Below are positions 17,655-25,705 of a stretch of DNA of 64,000 nucleotides, piece by piece. The notes beneath the pieces are model-generated. The model ran no database searches, had not been told where the DNA came from, and worked only from the letters and a program-made list of their open reading frames with translations. Made by a program: the position numbers and the translations under genes. Source of the DNA: an uncultured Microbacterium sp. (lineage in GTDB: Bacteria > Actinomycetota > Actinomycetes > Actinomycetales > Microbacteriaceae); the NCBI RefSeq assembly GCF_947488465.1, contig NZ_CANKZA010000006.1, positions 124,001-188,000 on the forward strand, in the 5' to 3' direction. Each line of letters begins with the position of its first letter. Position 1 is the stretch's first letter.

Positions 17655-18019
17655 TCAGCGGGCGAAGTAGGCGTTCGCTCGCCGGGCGTAGAGCAGGGCG
17701 AGGCCGATGACGGCACCGAGGCCGGAGGCGATCAGTCCGACGAAGTCGGCCGGGTGCGTGATGACGCCGTTTCGGTCGATACGTTCACCGGGTTCAGGAT
17801 GCCGGTCAACACGAGGACTCCGGAGAGGATCTCTGCGACCGCGCCGATCCAGGCCAGGACGGCGATCAGGACGACACCTCCCGGGCGGGTCCGTGTGGTG
17901 ACGGGCCGGTCCGCTCGGACGGAGGTCGAGGCGTGCGGTGTCAGTCCCGCATCGGCGTGGACCTGGTGGGCGGGGACAGGGGTCGGAACGCTCTCACGGG
18001 CGGAGGTTTGCGTGGACAT
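17655..18019 (-). pseudogene. Two-helix membrane protein gene with a single-base frameshift
   Basis: From ATG 18019 the frame encodes a polar N-terminus, then a membrane helix (VVLIAVLAWIGAVAEILSGV) and LVLTGILNP, then loses coherence. One base out of phase, the sequence continues as RIDRNGVITHPADF, a second helix (VGLIASGLGAVIGLALLYA) and RRANAYFAR before a stop. The two halves join at about 17785-17793 if one base (a G in the CCGG(G)TGAACG run on the minus strand) is restored, giving a 121-residue protein. The gene is either a pseudogene or carries a sequencing error. The family was not identified. Confidence 0.7.
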
Positions 18020-18247
18020 GATGGGCTTCTTCGAGTTCGTCGGGGCTCCCGCCCCACCGACGCGATCTGCGTCCCGCACCGGCCCGACGGTGTCGTCCGC
18101 CCGTAGGAGTCACCTGCGTGTACTCCCCCAGGAGTAGCCTCTGGCAAGTGTGACCAGTTGAGACTCGACCGCACTGCGAGCCACGTACGAGCACGGCGCG
18201 TAGGTCGCAGCGATGTCCACCTGTTCGCCGATGTAAGCCCAGAAACA

Positions 18248-18276
18248 CGAAAACCCGCGGAAATCCGCGGGTTTTC
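18248..18276 (-). terminator. Terminator downstream of tRNA-Arg
   Basis: A perfect stem CGAAAACCCGCGGA / TCCGCGGGTTTTCG has a two-base loop. On the minus strand it lies just after the tRNA, with a T-rich 3' arm. Confidence 0.75.
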
Positions 18277-18300
18277 GATAAGCACTGTCTCAACACAGTG

Positions 18301-18373
18301 TGCGCCCGAAGGGACTCGAACCCCTAACCTTCTGATCCGTAGTCAGATGCTCTATCCATTGAGCTACGGGCGC
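18301..18373 (-). tRNA. tRNA-Arg (anticodon ACG)
   Basis: The minus strand folds into a full cloverleaf. The acceptor stem is GCGCCCG/CGGGCGC, the D arm contains AGCTCAATGGATAGAGC, and the anticodon stem TCTGA/TCAGA has the loop CTACGGA (anticodon ACG). The T arm is GGGGTTCGAACCCC, and the discriminator is A. The 3' CCA is not encoded. It reads CGN arginine codons after A34 deamination. Confidence 0.95.
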
Positions 18374-18503
18374 CCAGCCGACTCTCGAAGGCCAGCGACC
18401 AGCTTACATGAGGCGTTGCATTCCTCCCAATCGAGGGCGCGGACAGGGTGATCTCGGTACACGACCGCTCCGCGACCGCACTCGATCAGCGGGGCCAGAG
18501 GAG

Positions 18504-19151
18504 CTACTCGAGTTCGTCCAAGCCGCGGGGGTCGGCAGTGCGACCGGCGACAGGGCCGGGTTCGATGCCCTCGGCACGGAGCTCCTGCTGTTTGACGACG
18601 CTCCGGCGGTGGGCGCGGAGCTTGGGCAGATCGACGAGTCGGAGTGCCTGCATCCGCGCCATCCGCATGCGGTCGTAGTCGGGATCGAGGTCCGGACGTG
18701 CGGCTTCGATCCGGAGGGCGCTGTCGATGTTCTTCGCGACCTCCGACCATGCTGCCTCGCGTGCGTCGGCGATGAGCTTGCGCAGTTCCGTCTCGTCGTC
18801 GGCGCGAGCACGCAACTCCGCGGCAACGTGCAGCGATTGCTTGCGGCGACGGCGAAGGTTGCGGACGTCGCGAGACCGGTAATCGTGCGTCCCGCCAGAT
18901 TCGCTGTGGCGGCTCCGCGCAGCCTTGCGATCTGCCTCCGCACGGGCCGCATCGTCCTCTGCCTCAGTAGCGAGAGTCAACAGAGCCGCACGGGCATCAG
19001 GAACGAAGCGGTCAGGGTCGAAGTCTTCACCTTCGGCCAGGATGTGCACGAGGATGCTGTTCTTCAGGCTCAGCCGTGTTGCGGCCGAGGCGATGTACAG
19101 CCCCTCCGCGACGACATCGCGGGTTCGCACCCGCTTGCGCTTGTCGGCCAC
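18504..19151 (-). CDS. Conserved hypothetical helical protein (215 residues)
   Basis: The protein is almost entirely charged and helical, with many Arg, Glu and Ala residues and predicted coiled coil in the middle (residues 60-150). The N-terminus, RVRTRDVVAEGLYIASAATR followed by LSLKN, is its most distinctive part. There is no signal peptide, membrane segment or catalytic motif. Similar proteins occur in actinobacteria without a reliable function. It lies upstream of tRNA-Arg on the same strand and has a normal ATG. Confidence 0.65.
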   Translation of the reverse strand: MADKRKRVRTRDVVAEGLYIASAATRLSLKNSILVHILAEGEDFDPDRFVPDARAALLTLATEAEDDAARAEADRKAARSRHSESGGTHDYRSRDVRNLRRRRKQSLHVAAELRARADDETELRKLIADAREAAWSEVAKNIDSALRIEAARPDLDPDYDRMRMARMQALRLVDLPKLRAHRRSVVKQQELRAEGIEPGPVAGRTADPRGLDELE

Positions 19152-19256
19152 GTCATCCTCCGCTCTCGATCCTAGGCAACGAGGGCGGGCGGAATCGACG
19201 GCGAAGGCCTGAACAATTCAGGCGAGCAAGCGATCTGAAGGGAGGGCTGCGCCGAG

Positions 19257-20186
19257 TCAGAGCGCGGCGATCCGCCAGGATGCCATGGACTTCGCGCCCG
19301 GAGCAAGCACCTGAAGCCCGGTGTCGTAGGGATAGTTGTCATCGTTGAAGGCGTCGGGAGCGCACGTCATCGGCTCGACCGCGAGGCCCGTGCGGTGCAC
19401 GGGGTTCGCGGATCCACCCGGCTGATCACAGGTGTACACCTGCACCCAGGAGCACGCGGCATCCCATGTCATTTCGACGCCTGTGCCCGTCGGATCGGTG
19501 ACACGTGCGACGGCAGAACCGATCCCGGTGAACGCATGGTCGACCGCGGCGTCGCCGATCACGCGAGGACTGCGCCAGTCGAACCGCGCGGAGCCGGCGA
19601 CGTCGACGAGTGCGACCGGCTGGAGTGTGTCGGGGGTCACTTCCAGGACCTGGGCGGCGTCGAGCGCGAACGTCCAGGTGTCGAGCGCCGAGGGTCCGGC
19701 GACGAGGTACGGATGCGGCCCCGTCCCGAACGGCGCAGACTCCCCCGATTCGTTCGTAGCGACGACCGTCTGGGTGAGACCATCCGCGCCCAGCGCGAAC
19801 GTCGTCTCGACGCGGACCCGCCACGGGTATCCGGCCTGGGGGACGACGGTCGCCACGAGGGTGACGCTGTCATCACTCTCCGCGACAACAGCGAAATCCA
19901 GCCACGACGCGAGACCATGGAGCGCGTTCGGCCGGCCCGCGTCGGCGATCGGGAGGACGTACGTGTCGCCCGCGAAATCGTAGGTGCCCGCGGCGACCCG
20001 GTTCGGCCACGGTGCGAGGGTCGCCCCGCGGAAGCTCGGACGTACCTCATCGGCAGCGAAGGACAAGATGAGCTCTCGACCCGCGTGAGTCAGTCGACGC
20101 AGAGACGCGCCGATGCTGGCGATCGTCGCCTCGTACTCCCCCGACCGGAGGGTGTGTTGCGTACCGGAAAGGGGGATGGAGGTCAT
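19257..20186 (-). CDS. Aldose 1-epimerase family protein (mutarotase)
   Basis: This 309-residue galactose-mutarotase-like protein has the family landmarks. Substrate-binding Arg is in APWPNRVAAGTYDF, the first catalytic His is in PNALHGLASW, the second is in FGTGPHPYLV, and the catalytic Glu is in GLAVEPMTCAPDAFND near the end. It interconverts sugar anomers in the cytoplasm. The start ATG at 20186 lies five bases after the araA stop, so it was the downstream gene of an arabinose operon. Its upstream partner is now truncated, so its own expression may be affected. Confidence 0.88.
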   Translation of the reverse strand: MTSIPLSGTQHTLRSGEYEATIASIGASLRRLTHAGRELILSFAADEVRPSFRGATLAPWPNRVAAGTYDFAGDTYVLPIADAGRPNALHGLASWLDFAVVAESDDSVTLVATVVPQAGYPWRVRVETTFALGADGLTQTVVATNESGESAPFGTGPHPYLVAGPSALDTWTFALDAAQVLEVTPDTLQPVALVDVAGSARFDWRSPRVIGDAAVDHAFTGIGSAVARVTDPTGTGVEMTWDAACSWVQVYTCDQPGGSANPVHRTGLAVEPMTCAPDAFNDDNYPYDTGLQVLAPGAKSMASWRIAAL

Positions 20187-20191
20187 GAGCG

Positions 20192-20902
20192 TCAAAGTCC
20201 CTGCGCGAGTCGGTAGTAGGCCTGGTTCCAGCGGATCTCCCGCTGGAAATCCTGGACCGTCGTCGTCTCGTCGATGACGAGTAGCTCGGTCGCGGCGATC
20301 TCCGCGAAGTCGCGGAACACCTCGATGCCGACGGCGGTCGTCATCACCGTATGGTGTGCAGCGCCCGCCGTCAGCCAGCACGCCGCGCTCGTCGCGAAAT
20401 CGGGTGCCGGCTTCCAGATCGCGCGTCCCACCGGGAGTTGTGGCAAATCGGGCGCGTCGACGTTCTCGACGACGTTCGCGACCAGCCGGAAGCGATCGCG
20501 CAGGTCGCTCATCGCCACGACGAGGGCCGGTCCGGGATCGGCCGTGAAGACGAGCCGCACGGGGTCGTCCTTGCCGCCGATACCGAGGGGGTGCACCTCG
20601 AGCCGGGCCTTCGTGGAGCTCAAAGTCGGCGCGACTTCGAGCATGTGCGCGCCGAGGATCTTCTCATCCCCCTCGACCAGGTCGTAGGTGTAGTCCTCCA
20701 TGAGGCTCGCGCCGCCCGGGAGGCCCGCGCCCATGACGTTCGCGACACGCACGAGGGTCGCCGTCTTCCAGTCCCCCTCGGCGCCGAAGCCATAGCCGTC
20801 GGCCATGAGGCGCTGGACGGCGAGACCCGGAAGCTGTGTCAGCTCGCCGAGATCTTCGAACGACGTCGTGAACGCGCCGAATCCACCCGCTTCGAACGTC
20901 AT
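20192..20902 (-). pseudogene. araA: L-arabinose isomerase, C-terminal half only (araA fragment)
   Basis: The 236 residues match the C-terminal part of L-arabinose isomerase (normally ~500). They start abruptly at [20 protein letters not shown] and keep all metal/catalytic residues: Glu in LMEDYTYD, Glu in GAHMLEVAP, His in [10 protein letters not shown] and His in AAHHTVM. The first ~265 residues, including the N-terminal Rossmann-like domain, are missing. Just before the break the plus strand becomes a different truncated gene, so a deletion removed the 5' halves of both. A short product from the ATG at 20902 is unlikely to be an active isomerase. Confidence 0.85.
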
Positions 20903-21227
20903 GGTGCCCGCCGACTACGCCGACTTCCCCTCCTACGACGCGGATGCCGGCGAGCGCGCGTGGAACCTGTGGTCGTACATCGATGCGCGCGACGGCGCCC
21001 ATGCGATCGAGCGCGCGCTCGACGTGGCCCCACCCGGGTTCGACACGTTCTTGATCGCGTCGCCCGACACCGTCATGTCGCGGCCCAACGCAGAGCTCGT
21101 CGCCGAGGTGTTCCCGGATGTGGAGGTCCGCGGCAAGCTGGGCGTGAACGACTCGTTGTTCTCGACCGCCAAGGCCCGGCGTCTGCTCGGCTACGACCCG
21201 CAACACTCCTGGCGCGAAGCGCGCTGA
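20886..21227 (+). pseudogene. NAD-dependent epimerase/dehydratase, C-terminal fragment
   Basis: The frame runs from about [13 protein letters not shown] through RAWNLWSYIDARDGAHAIER, SPDTVMSRPNAELVAEVFPD and KARRLLGYDPQHSWREAR to a TGA. This is the C-terminal third of an extended short-chain dehydrogenase/epimerase of the nucleotide-sugar type. The NAD-binding GxxGxxG and the YxxxK active site are absent. Upstream codons are only the antisense of araA. It begins within ~10 bases of where araA begins on the other strand. Confidence 0.8.
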
Positions 21228-21320
21228 CACGCGACAGCGGCGCCGGGGATCTCTCCCCGACGCCGCCGCCGTCATCGCTTCGTGGCGACCTGGGTCAGGT
21301 ACCCAGGTACGTCCGCCGGA

Positions 21321-21938
21321 TCAGTCGCCGAGGATGCCGTCGACCAGGTCGTCGACGTCCCCACCGATGTCACCGACGAGGCCATCGACCTCGGCGCCGA
21401 TGTCACTGGTCACGTCACCCACGGAACCCGTGACATCGCTGGTGATGTCGCCGACCTCGGCACCCACGTCACCGACGCTGTTGCCGTTTCCGACACCGCC
21501 GAGGTCCGCAGAGTTGCCGTTGCCGACCTCGTTGCCCGAGGCGACGTCATTGCCGGAGCCGACCGGAGCGTCCACGCTCACGTCGTTGCCGGAGCCGATG
21601 GGGGCGCTCACATCGTTGCCCGAGCCGATGGCGCTTTCGTTGCCCGAGAGAATCGGGCCGCCTGCCACGTCGCTCACGTTCGCGACGTCACTGACCAGCG
21701 GGCCCTGGATGAGGCTCACACCGTTGCCGTCGAGCGACAGCGTCTCGCTGGCGATGTCGTCGAACCAGGCGCTGATGTCACCGGTCATGGTGTCGGTCTG
21801 CGAGGACGACTGCGTGGTCGAGTTCTCGATGTCCTGGGTTTCGGCCGCATTCGCGGGCAGCGCGAAGCCGATAGCGAGAGCGGCGGCGCCGAGTCCCGCG
21901 GACGTGTACAGGGTCGCGCGCTTCAGGTTTGTACGCAT
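21321..21938 (-). CDS. Secreted acidic repeat protein (GSGND/GNGNS repeats)
   Basis: This 205-residue protein has a signal peptide (MRTNLKRATLYTSAGLGAAA, cleavage after ANAA near residue 31). The mature part is very acidic and low complexity. The middle repeats GSGNDVS-type units (IGSGNDVSAPIGSGNDVS, VGSGNDVASGNEVGNGNSAD), and the end repeats short GDxGxxVGD/GxVGDVTSD units. It has no cysteine and no catalytic motif. The composition recalls surface-assembly or calcium-binding secreted proteins, but no family is recognised. It appears monocistronic and is followed by a GC hairpin near 21240-21265. Confidence 0.7.
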   Translation of the reverse strand: MRTNLKRATLYTSAGLGAAALAIGFALPANAAETQDIENSTTQSSSQTDTMTGDISAWFDDIASETLSLDGNGVSLIQGPLVSDVANVSDVAGGPILSGNESAIGSGNDVSAPIGSGNDVSVDAPVGSGNDVASGNEVGNGNSADLGGVGNGNSVGDVGAEVGDITSDVTGSVGDVTSDIGAEVDGLVGDIGGDVDDLVDGILGD

Positions 21939-22148
21939 GGTTCATTCCTTCCGTCAGGTGCGGTCTGTGCCGCACGTGGGGTCATCCGGAATGACCTCCC
22001 GATCGGATGGGTCGTGTCGGGCTCATGCCCCCGACAGTGGCGTAGACGGATGCCGGAGATCCTCACCACGACGCCGATCGCGGAGAAGCCTGGCGGCCAG
22101 CTGAGAGCCCGGCATCCATCCGGCTCGGCGTGCGCAGGCTGCGCTCCG

Positions 22149-22288
22149 GGGGCAGTATGTGCCGCATCCCACGACGGAAGCGGCCACACCTGCCCCACGA
22201 AGGCACCAGCCCCTCGCACCGCGCACACTCAAGGGGCAGTACGTGCCGCATCACGCGGCGGAAGCGGCCACACCTGCCCCACGAACCC
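22149..22288. repeat. Second pair of REP-like palindromic repeats
   Basis: Two copies (about 22149-22201 and 22233-22288) share the frame GGGGCAGTA.GTGCCGCATC and GAAGCGGCCACACCTGCCCC plus ACGAA. They are related to, but diverged from, the pair at 6334-6472. Again they come as a tandem pair about 84 bp apart, in intergenic DNA just past a gene end. Confidence 0.75.
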
Positions 22289-22293
22289 TGACG

Positions 22294-23127
22294 TCAGGGC
22301 TGCGCGCCGGTCGCCACGGGGCGATCGGGGTGGTTCGACCATTGGCTCCACGAGCCCGGGTACAGCGCGGCGTCGTACCCGGCGACCATGAGCGCCAGCA
22401 CCTGCTGCGCGGCGCTCACGCCCGATCCGCAATACACGCCGACGGGCGCATCGACGGGGCCGAACTCGGCGAACCGTGCGCGGAGGTCGGCCGATGAACG
22501 CATCCGCCCCCGCTCGTCCAGGTTCTCGCTCGTCGGTGCGCTCAGCGCGCCCGGAATGTGCCCGGCGCGCGGGTCGATCGGCTCGGTCTCGCCGCGATAG
22601 CGCTCTCCGGCGCGCGCGTCGAGCAGAACACCGTCCTGCGCGAGCGCGGCGGCCTCGTCGATCGTGAGCTGCGGCAACTGGCCCGGTCGCAAGGTGACCG
22701 ATCCCGGCGCCGGCGTGACCTCGCCGGTCTCGAGCGGCAGGTCTTCGTCACGCCAGGCCTGAAGCCCTCCGTCGAGCACGCGGGCATCCACGCCGGCGTC
22801 GCGCAGCATCCACCATGCGCGTGCCGCACCGTATCCTTGCCAGTCGTCGTAGACGACCACGATGTCGCCGTCATCGACCCCCCAGCGACGGACGGATGCT
22901 TGGAACTCCGACGCGTCGGGCAACGGATGGCGGCCGTCCGTCGGGTCGCCGTGCGCCGCCAGGTCTTCATCGAGCCGCACGAAGACAGCGCCCGGCACGT
23001 GCCCTTCGAGGTAGGCGGGGTGACCGTCCGGACCGCCGAGGCGCCAGCGGACGTCGAGAACGCGCACACGGCCGCGCCGTTGCAGGTCGATCAGTTCGTG
23101 CGGGGTCGTCAGGTACACGGCGGTCAT
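22294..23127 (-). CDS. sseA: Sulfurtransferase (two-domain rhodanese, SseA type)
   Basis: This 277-residue tandem rhodanese transfers sulfane sulfur from thiosulfate or 3-mercaptopyruvate. The first, inactive domain has LDVRWRLGGPDGHPAYLEGH and VPGAVF. The second has LLDARAGERYRGETEPIDPR, AGHIPGA and the active loop CGSGVSA with the catalytic cysteine near residue 233. This loop is close to the mercaptopyruvate sulfurtransferase pattern. It is cytoplasmic. It lies on the same strand as padR, just downstream of a short remnant. Confidence 0.88.
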   Translation of the reverse strand: MTAVYLTTPHELIDLQRRGRVRVLDVRWRLGGPDGHPAYLEGHVPGAVFVRLDEDLAAHGDPTDGRHPLPDASEFQASVRRWGVDDGDIVVVYDDWQGYGAARAWWMLRDAGVDARVLDGGLQAWRDEDLPLETGEVTPAPGSVTLRPGQLPQLTIDEAAALAQDGVLLDARAGERYRGETEPIDPRAGHIPGALSAPTSENLDERGRMRSSADLRARFAEFGPVDAPVGVYCGSGVSAAQQVLALMVAGYDAALYPGSWSQWSNHPDRPVATGAQP

Positions 23128-23147
23128 GGGTCGAGGTTACGCGCCGC

Positions 23148-23231
23148 TCACGTGATGGCCGTGCGCCGCGTGAGGTCGGGCCGAGGCCCCTCGCCCGCGG
23201 TCACGCCGATGAGTTGCAGGACGGTGCTCAT
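23148..23231 (-). pseudogene. 27-residue remnant, possibly the start of an ABC transporter ATPase
   Basis: An ATG at 23231 overlaps the padR stop (ATGA), as in a coupled operon, but the frame ends after 27 residues (MSTVLQLIGVTAGEGPRP...). The opening LQLIGVT resembles the first strand of ABC ATPases, and PadR genes are often followed by an ABC transporter they regulate. The rest of such a gene is absent. The next gene, sseA, begins only ~20 bp further on, so a deletion is likely. The homology is weak because the fragment is short. Confidence 0.35.
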
Positions 23232-23827
23232 GCGTCGGCCTCGACCTTGGCGGGGCGTCCGCGCTTGGGCTTTTCGGTCGACAGCTCGAGCGTCATCGCG
23301 TGCTGCGGATGCTGGGCGAGGCGTTGCTCGGTGTGGTCGAGCCAGCGGATCTCGGCTTCCGCCGTGAAGATCATCGAGTCGACGACGAGCGACCACGCGA
23401 GTTCTTCGGGGCCGTCCGGGTCGCTTCCGGCGTACTTGGCGCGGGTGAGTTCCTGGAGTTGGCGCAGCGAGGCCGCACGCTGGGTCTGGATGACGTCGCC
23501 GACGTCGACGCCCGGCAACGTCGCGGCGACGGCGAGCTTGATCGCCAGCTCGTCGCGCGTGCCGCAGGAGCGCTCGACCGGTGACGCGAGCCAGGCGCGC
23601 ACCTCGGCCGATCCGGCATCCGTGATCTGCCAATACACGTGCCCCTGATCGTCGGTCTCGCCCTTCTCGACGAGGCCGTCGCGCTCGAGCCGGTCGAGCG
23701 TGTTGTAGATCTGACCGACATTGAGCGGCCAGGTCGATCCGGTACGCCGATCGAACTCTGCGCGCAGCTGATAGCCGTAGCAGGGCCCCTGATCGAGGAT
23801 CGCCAGCAGGCTTTGTCGTACCGACAT
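23228..23827 (-). CDS. PadR family transcriptional regulator
   Basis: This 199-residue protein has an N-terminal PadR winged helix (SVRQSLLAILDQGPCYGYQL, NVGQIYNTLDRLERDGLV, DQGHVYWQITDAGSAEVRAW) and a C-terminal helical dimerisation domain (ELAIKLAVAATLP, SLRQLQELTRAKYAG). The C-terminus ends in a basic KPKRGRPAKVEADA tail with an AT-hook-like RGRP. The start at ATG 23827 has GGAGA five bases upstream. PadR proteins usually repress themselves and a coupled transporter; the coupled gene here is only a stub. Confidence 0.88.
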   Translation of the reverse strand: MSVRQSLLAILDQGPCYGYQLRAEFDRRTGSTWPLNVGQIYNTLDRLERDGLVEKGETDDQGHVYWQITDAGSAEVRAWLASPVERSCGTRDELAIKLAVAATLPGVDVGDVIQTQRAASLRQLQELTRAKYAGSDPDGPEELAWSLVVDSMIFTAEAEIRWLDHTEQRLAQHPQHAMTLELSTEKPKRGRPAKVEADA

Positions 23828-23844
23828 GTGCTTCTCCGCTCGTG

Positions 23845-23879
23845 CATACTGAGTATGTGATTTCCCAGTATATGCATAC
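23845..23879. promoter_or_regulatory. Candidate PadR operator dyads
   Basis: Two AT-rich palindromes lie upstream of padR: CATAC-TGA-GTATG at 23845-23857, and GTATATGCATAC (with the perfect core TATGCATA) at 23868-23879. The ATAC/GTAT half-sites recur in both. They sit where an autoregulatory operator would be. Confidence 0.5.
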
Positions 23880-23936
23880 CCGGCATCCATTCTGCACTCA
23901 CAGCCCACAACTATGCGCGATCGATAGCGTCGAGAC

Positions 23937-24638
23937 ATGGCCGTCACCCCGCAGCCCCTGTCCGTCATGACCGACGACGGGATCGCGACGTTCTCCCCCG
24001 AGCAGCTGCGAGCGCTCCGCGATGAGTTCCAGCGTTTCTTGCTCGAGTATCAGTTCGGCCTGCGCGAGGTCGAGACGAAGCTCGGGATTCTGCGCGACGA
24101 GTTCCAGCTCACGCACGATTACAACCCGATCGAGCACATCTCGGCGCGGGTCAAGACCGCCGACAGCCTGATCGACAAAGTGGGCCGCAAAGGCATCGAC
24201 CCGACGTTCGAGTCGATTCGCGCGCACATCACCGACGTCGCGGGTGTCCGCGTCACGACCAGCTTCGCGAAGGATGCCTACCGCCTGTTCGACCTGCTCA
24301 CGCAGCAGGACGACATCCGCGTGCGCGAAGTGAAGGACTACATCGCGACGCCGAAGGCCAACGGGTACAAGAGCCTGCACGCGATCATCGAGGTGCCGGT
24401 GTTCTTGTCGACGGGGCGCGTGGACGTCGCGGTCGAGGTGCAGTTCCGCACGATCGCAATGGATTTCTGGGCCAGCCTCGAGCACAAGATCTACTACAAG
24501 TACGACCGGGCGGTGCCGGGTGAACTGCTCGCAGAGTTGAAGGATGCCGCCGACTCGGCCGCGCTGCTCGACGCCCGCATGGAGCGGCTGCACCTCCAGG
24601 TACACGGGCCGCGGTCCGGCCCGATCCGCGCGGTGTGA
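23937..24638 (+). CDS. Small alarmone synthetase (RelQ/YjbM-type GTP pyrophosphokinase)
   Basis: This 233-residue single-domain (p)ppGpp synthetase is of the RelA/SpoT superfamily. It contains HISARVKTADSLIDKVGRKG, the DVAGVRVTTSF motif, ATPKANGYKSLHAIIEVPVF and EVQFRTIAMDFWASLEHKIY. These provide the G-loop and the catalytic Glu (VEVQFRT). There is no hydrolase, TGS or ACT domain, which identifies a small alarmone synthetase rather than a long Rel. It makes (p)ppGpp from ATP and GDP/GTP in the cytoplasm under stress. A second in-frame ATG 30 bases downstream is possible. Confidence 0.88.
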   Translation: MAVTPQPLSVMTDDGIATFSPEQLRALRDEFQRFLLEYQFGLREVETKLGILRDEFQLTHDYNPIEHISARVKTADSLIDKVGRKGIDPTFESIRAHITDVAGVRVTTSFAKDAYRLFDLLTQQDDIRVREVKDYIATPKANGYKSLHAIIEVPVFLSTGRVDVAVEVQFRTIAMDFWASLEHKIYYKYDRAVPGELLAELKDAADSAALLDARMERLHLQVHGPRSGPIRAV

Positions 24639-24639
24639 C

Positions 24640-25614
24640 CTACAGCGCGGCGCGCCAGGCGGCGAGCAGGCGCGCGGTCGCGAGCGTCTCGTCCCAGGGC
24701 ATCTCGGGCGCCTGGGTGCGACCCTCGCGCAGCGCGAGGATCGTGGCGTCCGCTTCCGCCGCCATCGGACTCACGGTGTCCGTGCGGATCTCCTCCACGG
24801 TCCCATCGCTGAGGCGCAGCGTGGCGGCGTCGGTGCTCTCCACCCGACTCCCCCACACGTTCGCGATCTCGATCTCACCCGCTGTTCCGCGGATGACGGC
24901 GCGTCGCGAGAGGGACTCCGTGATCGCTGTGGCGACCCGCGCGGTGAGAGCGCCGAACTCGATCGTGGCCTCAGCTCGCTCGTCGACCTCGCCCACCACA
25001 CCAGACGCGTCGACGATGCGCGGGTCACTCAGCTGGTCGGTCCAGGCGGCGACGCCGACGGCGAGGGAGACGGGGTAGCAGCCGGCGTCCAGAATCGCAC
25101 CACCGGCGGTGGCCGGATCGAACAGGCGCCCGCTTCGGTCACCGGCGTCGAAGCCAATGGATGCCTCGATCGCTGTCACCTCGCCGAGCACTCCGTTCTC
25201 GATCAGCCGTCGCAGCCGGTCGGGGAACGGCCCGAAGCGATACTTGAAGGCCTCGACCAGGGGAAGCCGCACCGCCTCCGCATGAGCGAGAAGCGCCTCG
25301 GTCTCCTCGACGGTCACGCCGAGCGGCTTCTCGCACAGCACCGCCTTGCCGGCATCCAGCGCCGCGTGCGCGAGCTCCGCATGCGAGGTGTGCACAGTTC
25401 CGATGTACACGGCATCCACGTCGTCGCGCGCGAGGATCTCGTCGTAGGTGCCCCACGCCGGCGCGCCATGCGCGTCGGCGAAAGCCCGCGCGCGGTCGGC
25501 GTCGCGCGCGGCCACCGCGTGCAAGACACCGTGCGAGGCCGCCGGAAGGGCGTGGACAAAGTCTGTTGTGATGGCACCGGCACCGAGAACGGCCCAACGG
25601 GCGGGAGTGTTCAT
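24640..25614 (-). CDS. Gfo/Idh/MocA family NAD(P)-dependent oxidoreductase
   Basis: This 324-residue protein has an N-terminal Rossmann fold (AVLGAGAITTDFVHAL), the DAVYIGTVHTSHAELAHAAL segment, and the diagnostic EKPLGVTVEETEAL with its conserved Lys. The C-terminal half is the alpha/beta GFO/IDH/MocA domain, with FKYRFGPFPDRL and the catalytic-helix region GAILDAGCYPVSLAVGV. It probably oxidises a sugar, sugar alcohol or related cyclic polyol. The substrate is unknown. It ends two bases from the convergent alarmone synthetase stop. Confidence 0.85.
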   Translation of the reverse strand: MNTPARWAVLGAGAITTDFVHALPAASHGVLHAVAARDADRARAFADAHGAPAWGTYDEILARDDVDAVYIGTVHTSHAELAHAALDAGKAVLCEKPLGVTVEETEALLAHAEAVRLPLVEAFKYRFGPFPDRLRRLIENGVLGEVTAIEASIGFDAGDRSGRLFDPATAGGAILDAGCYPVSLAVGVAAWTDQLSDPRIVDASGVVGEVDERAEATIEFGALTARVATAITESLSRRAVIRGTAGEIEIANVWGSRVESTDAATLRLSDGTVEEIRTDTVSPMAAEADATILALREGRTQAPEMPWDETLATARLLAAWRAAL

Positions 25615-25705
25615 CCCCCCACGGTACGGCGCCGCACGCCCAGGATGCGTGTCGTCGTATGACGGCGGATGCTTTCAACGTCCGTGGAATCGCTAGCGTG
25701 GGCGC

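Noticed and set aside
17451..18137. 228-codon plus-strand frame after the UvrA-like gene
   Set aside because: It crosses a strong terminator and the opposite strand encodes membrane helices. Its composition is not protein-like.
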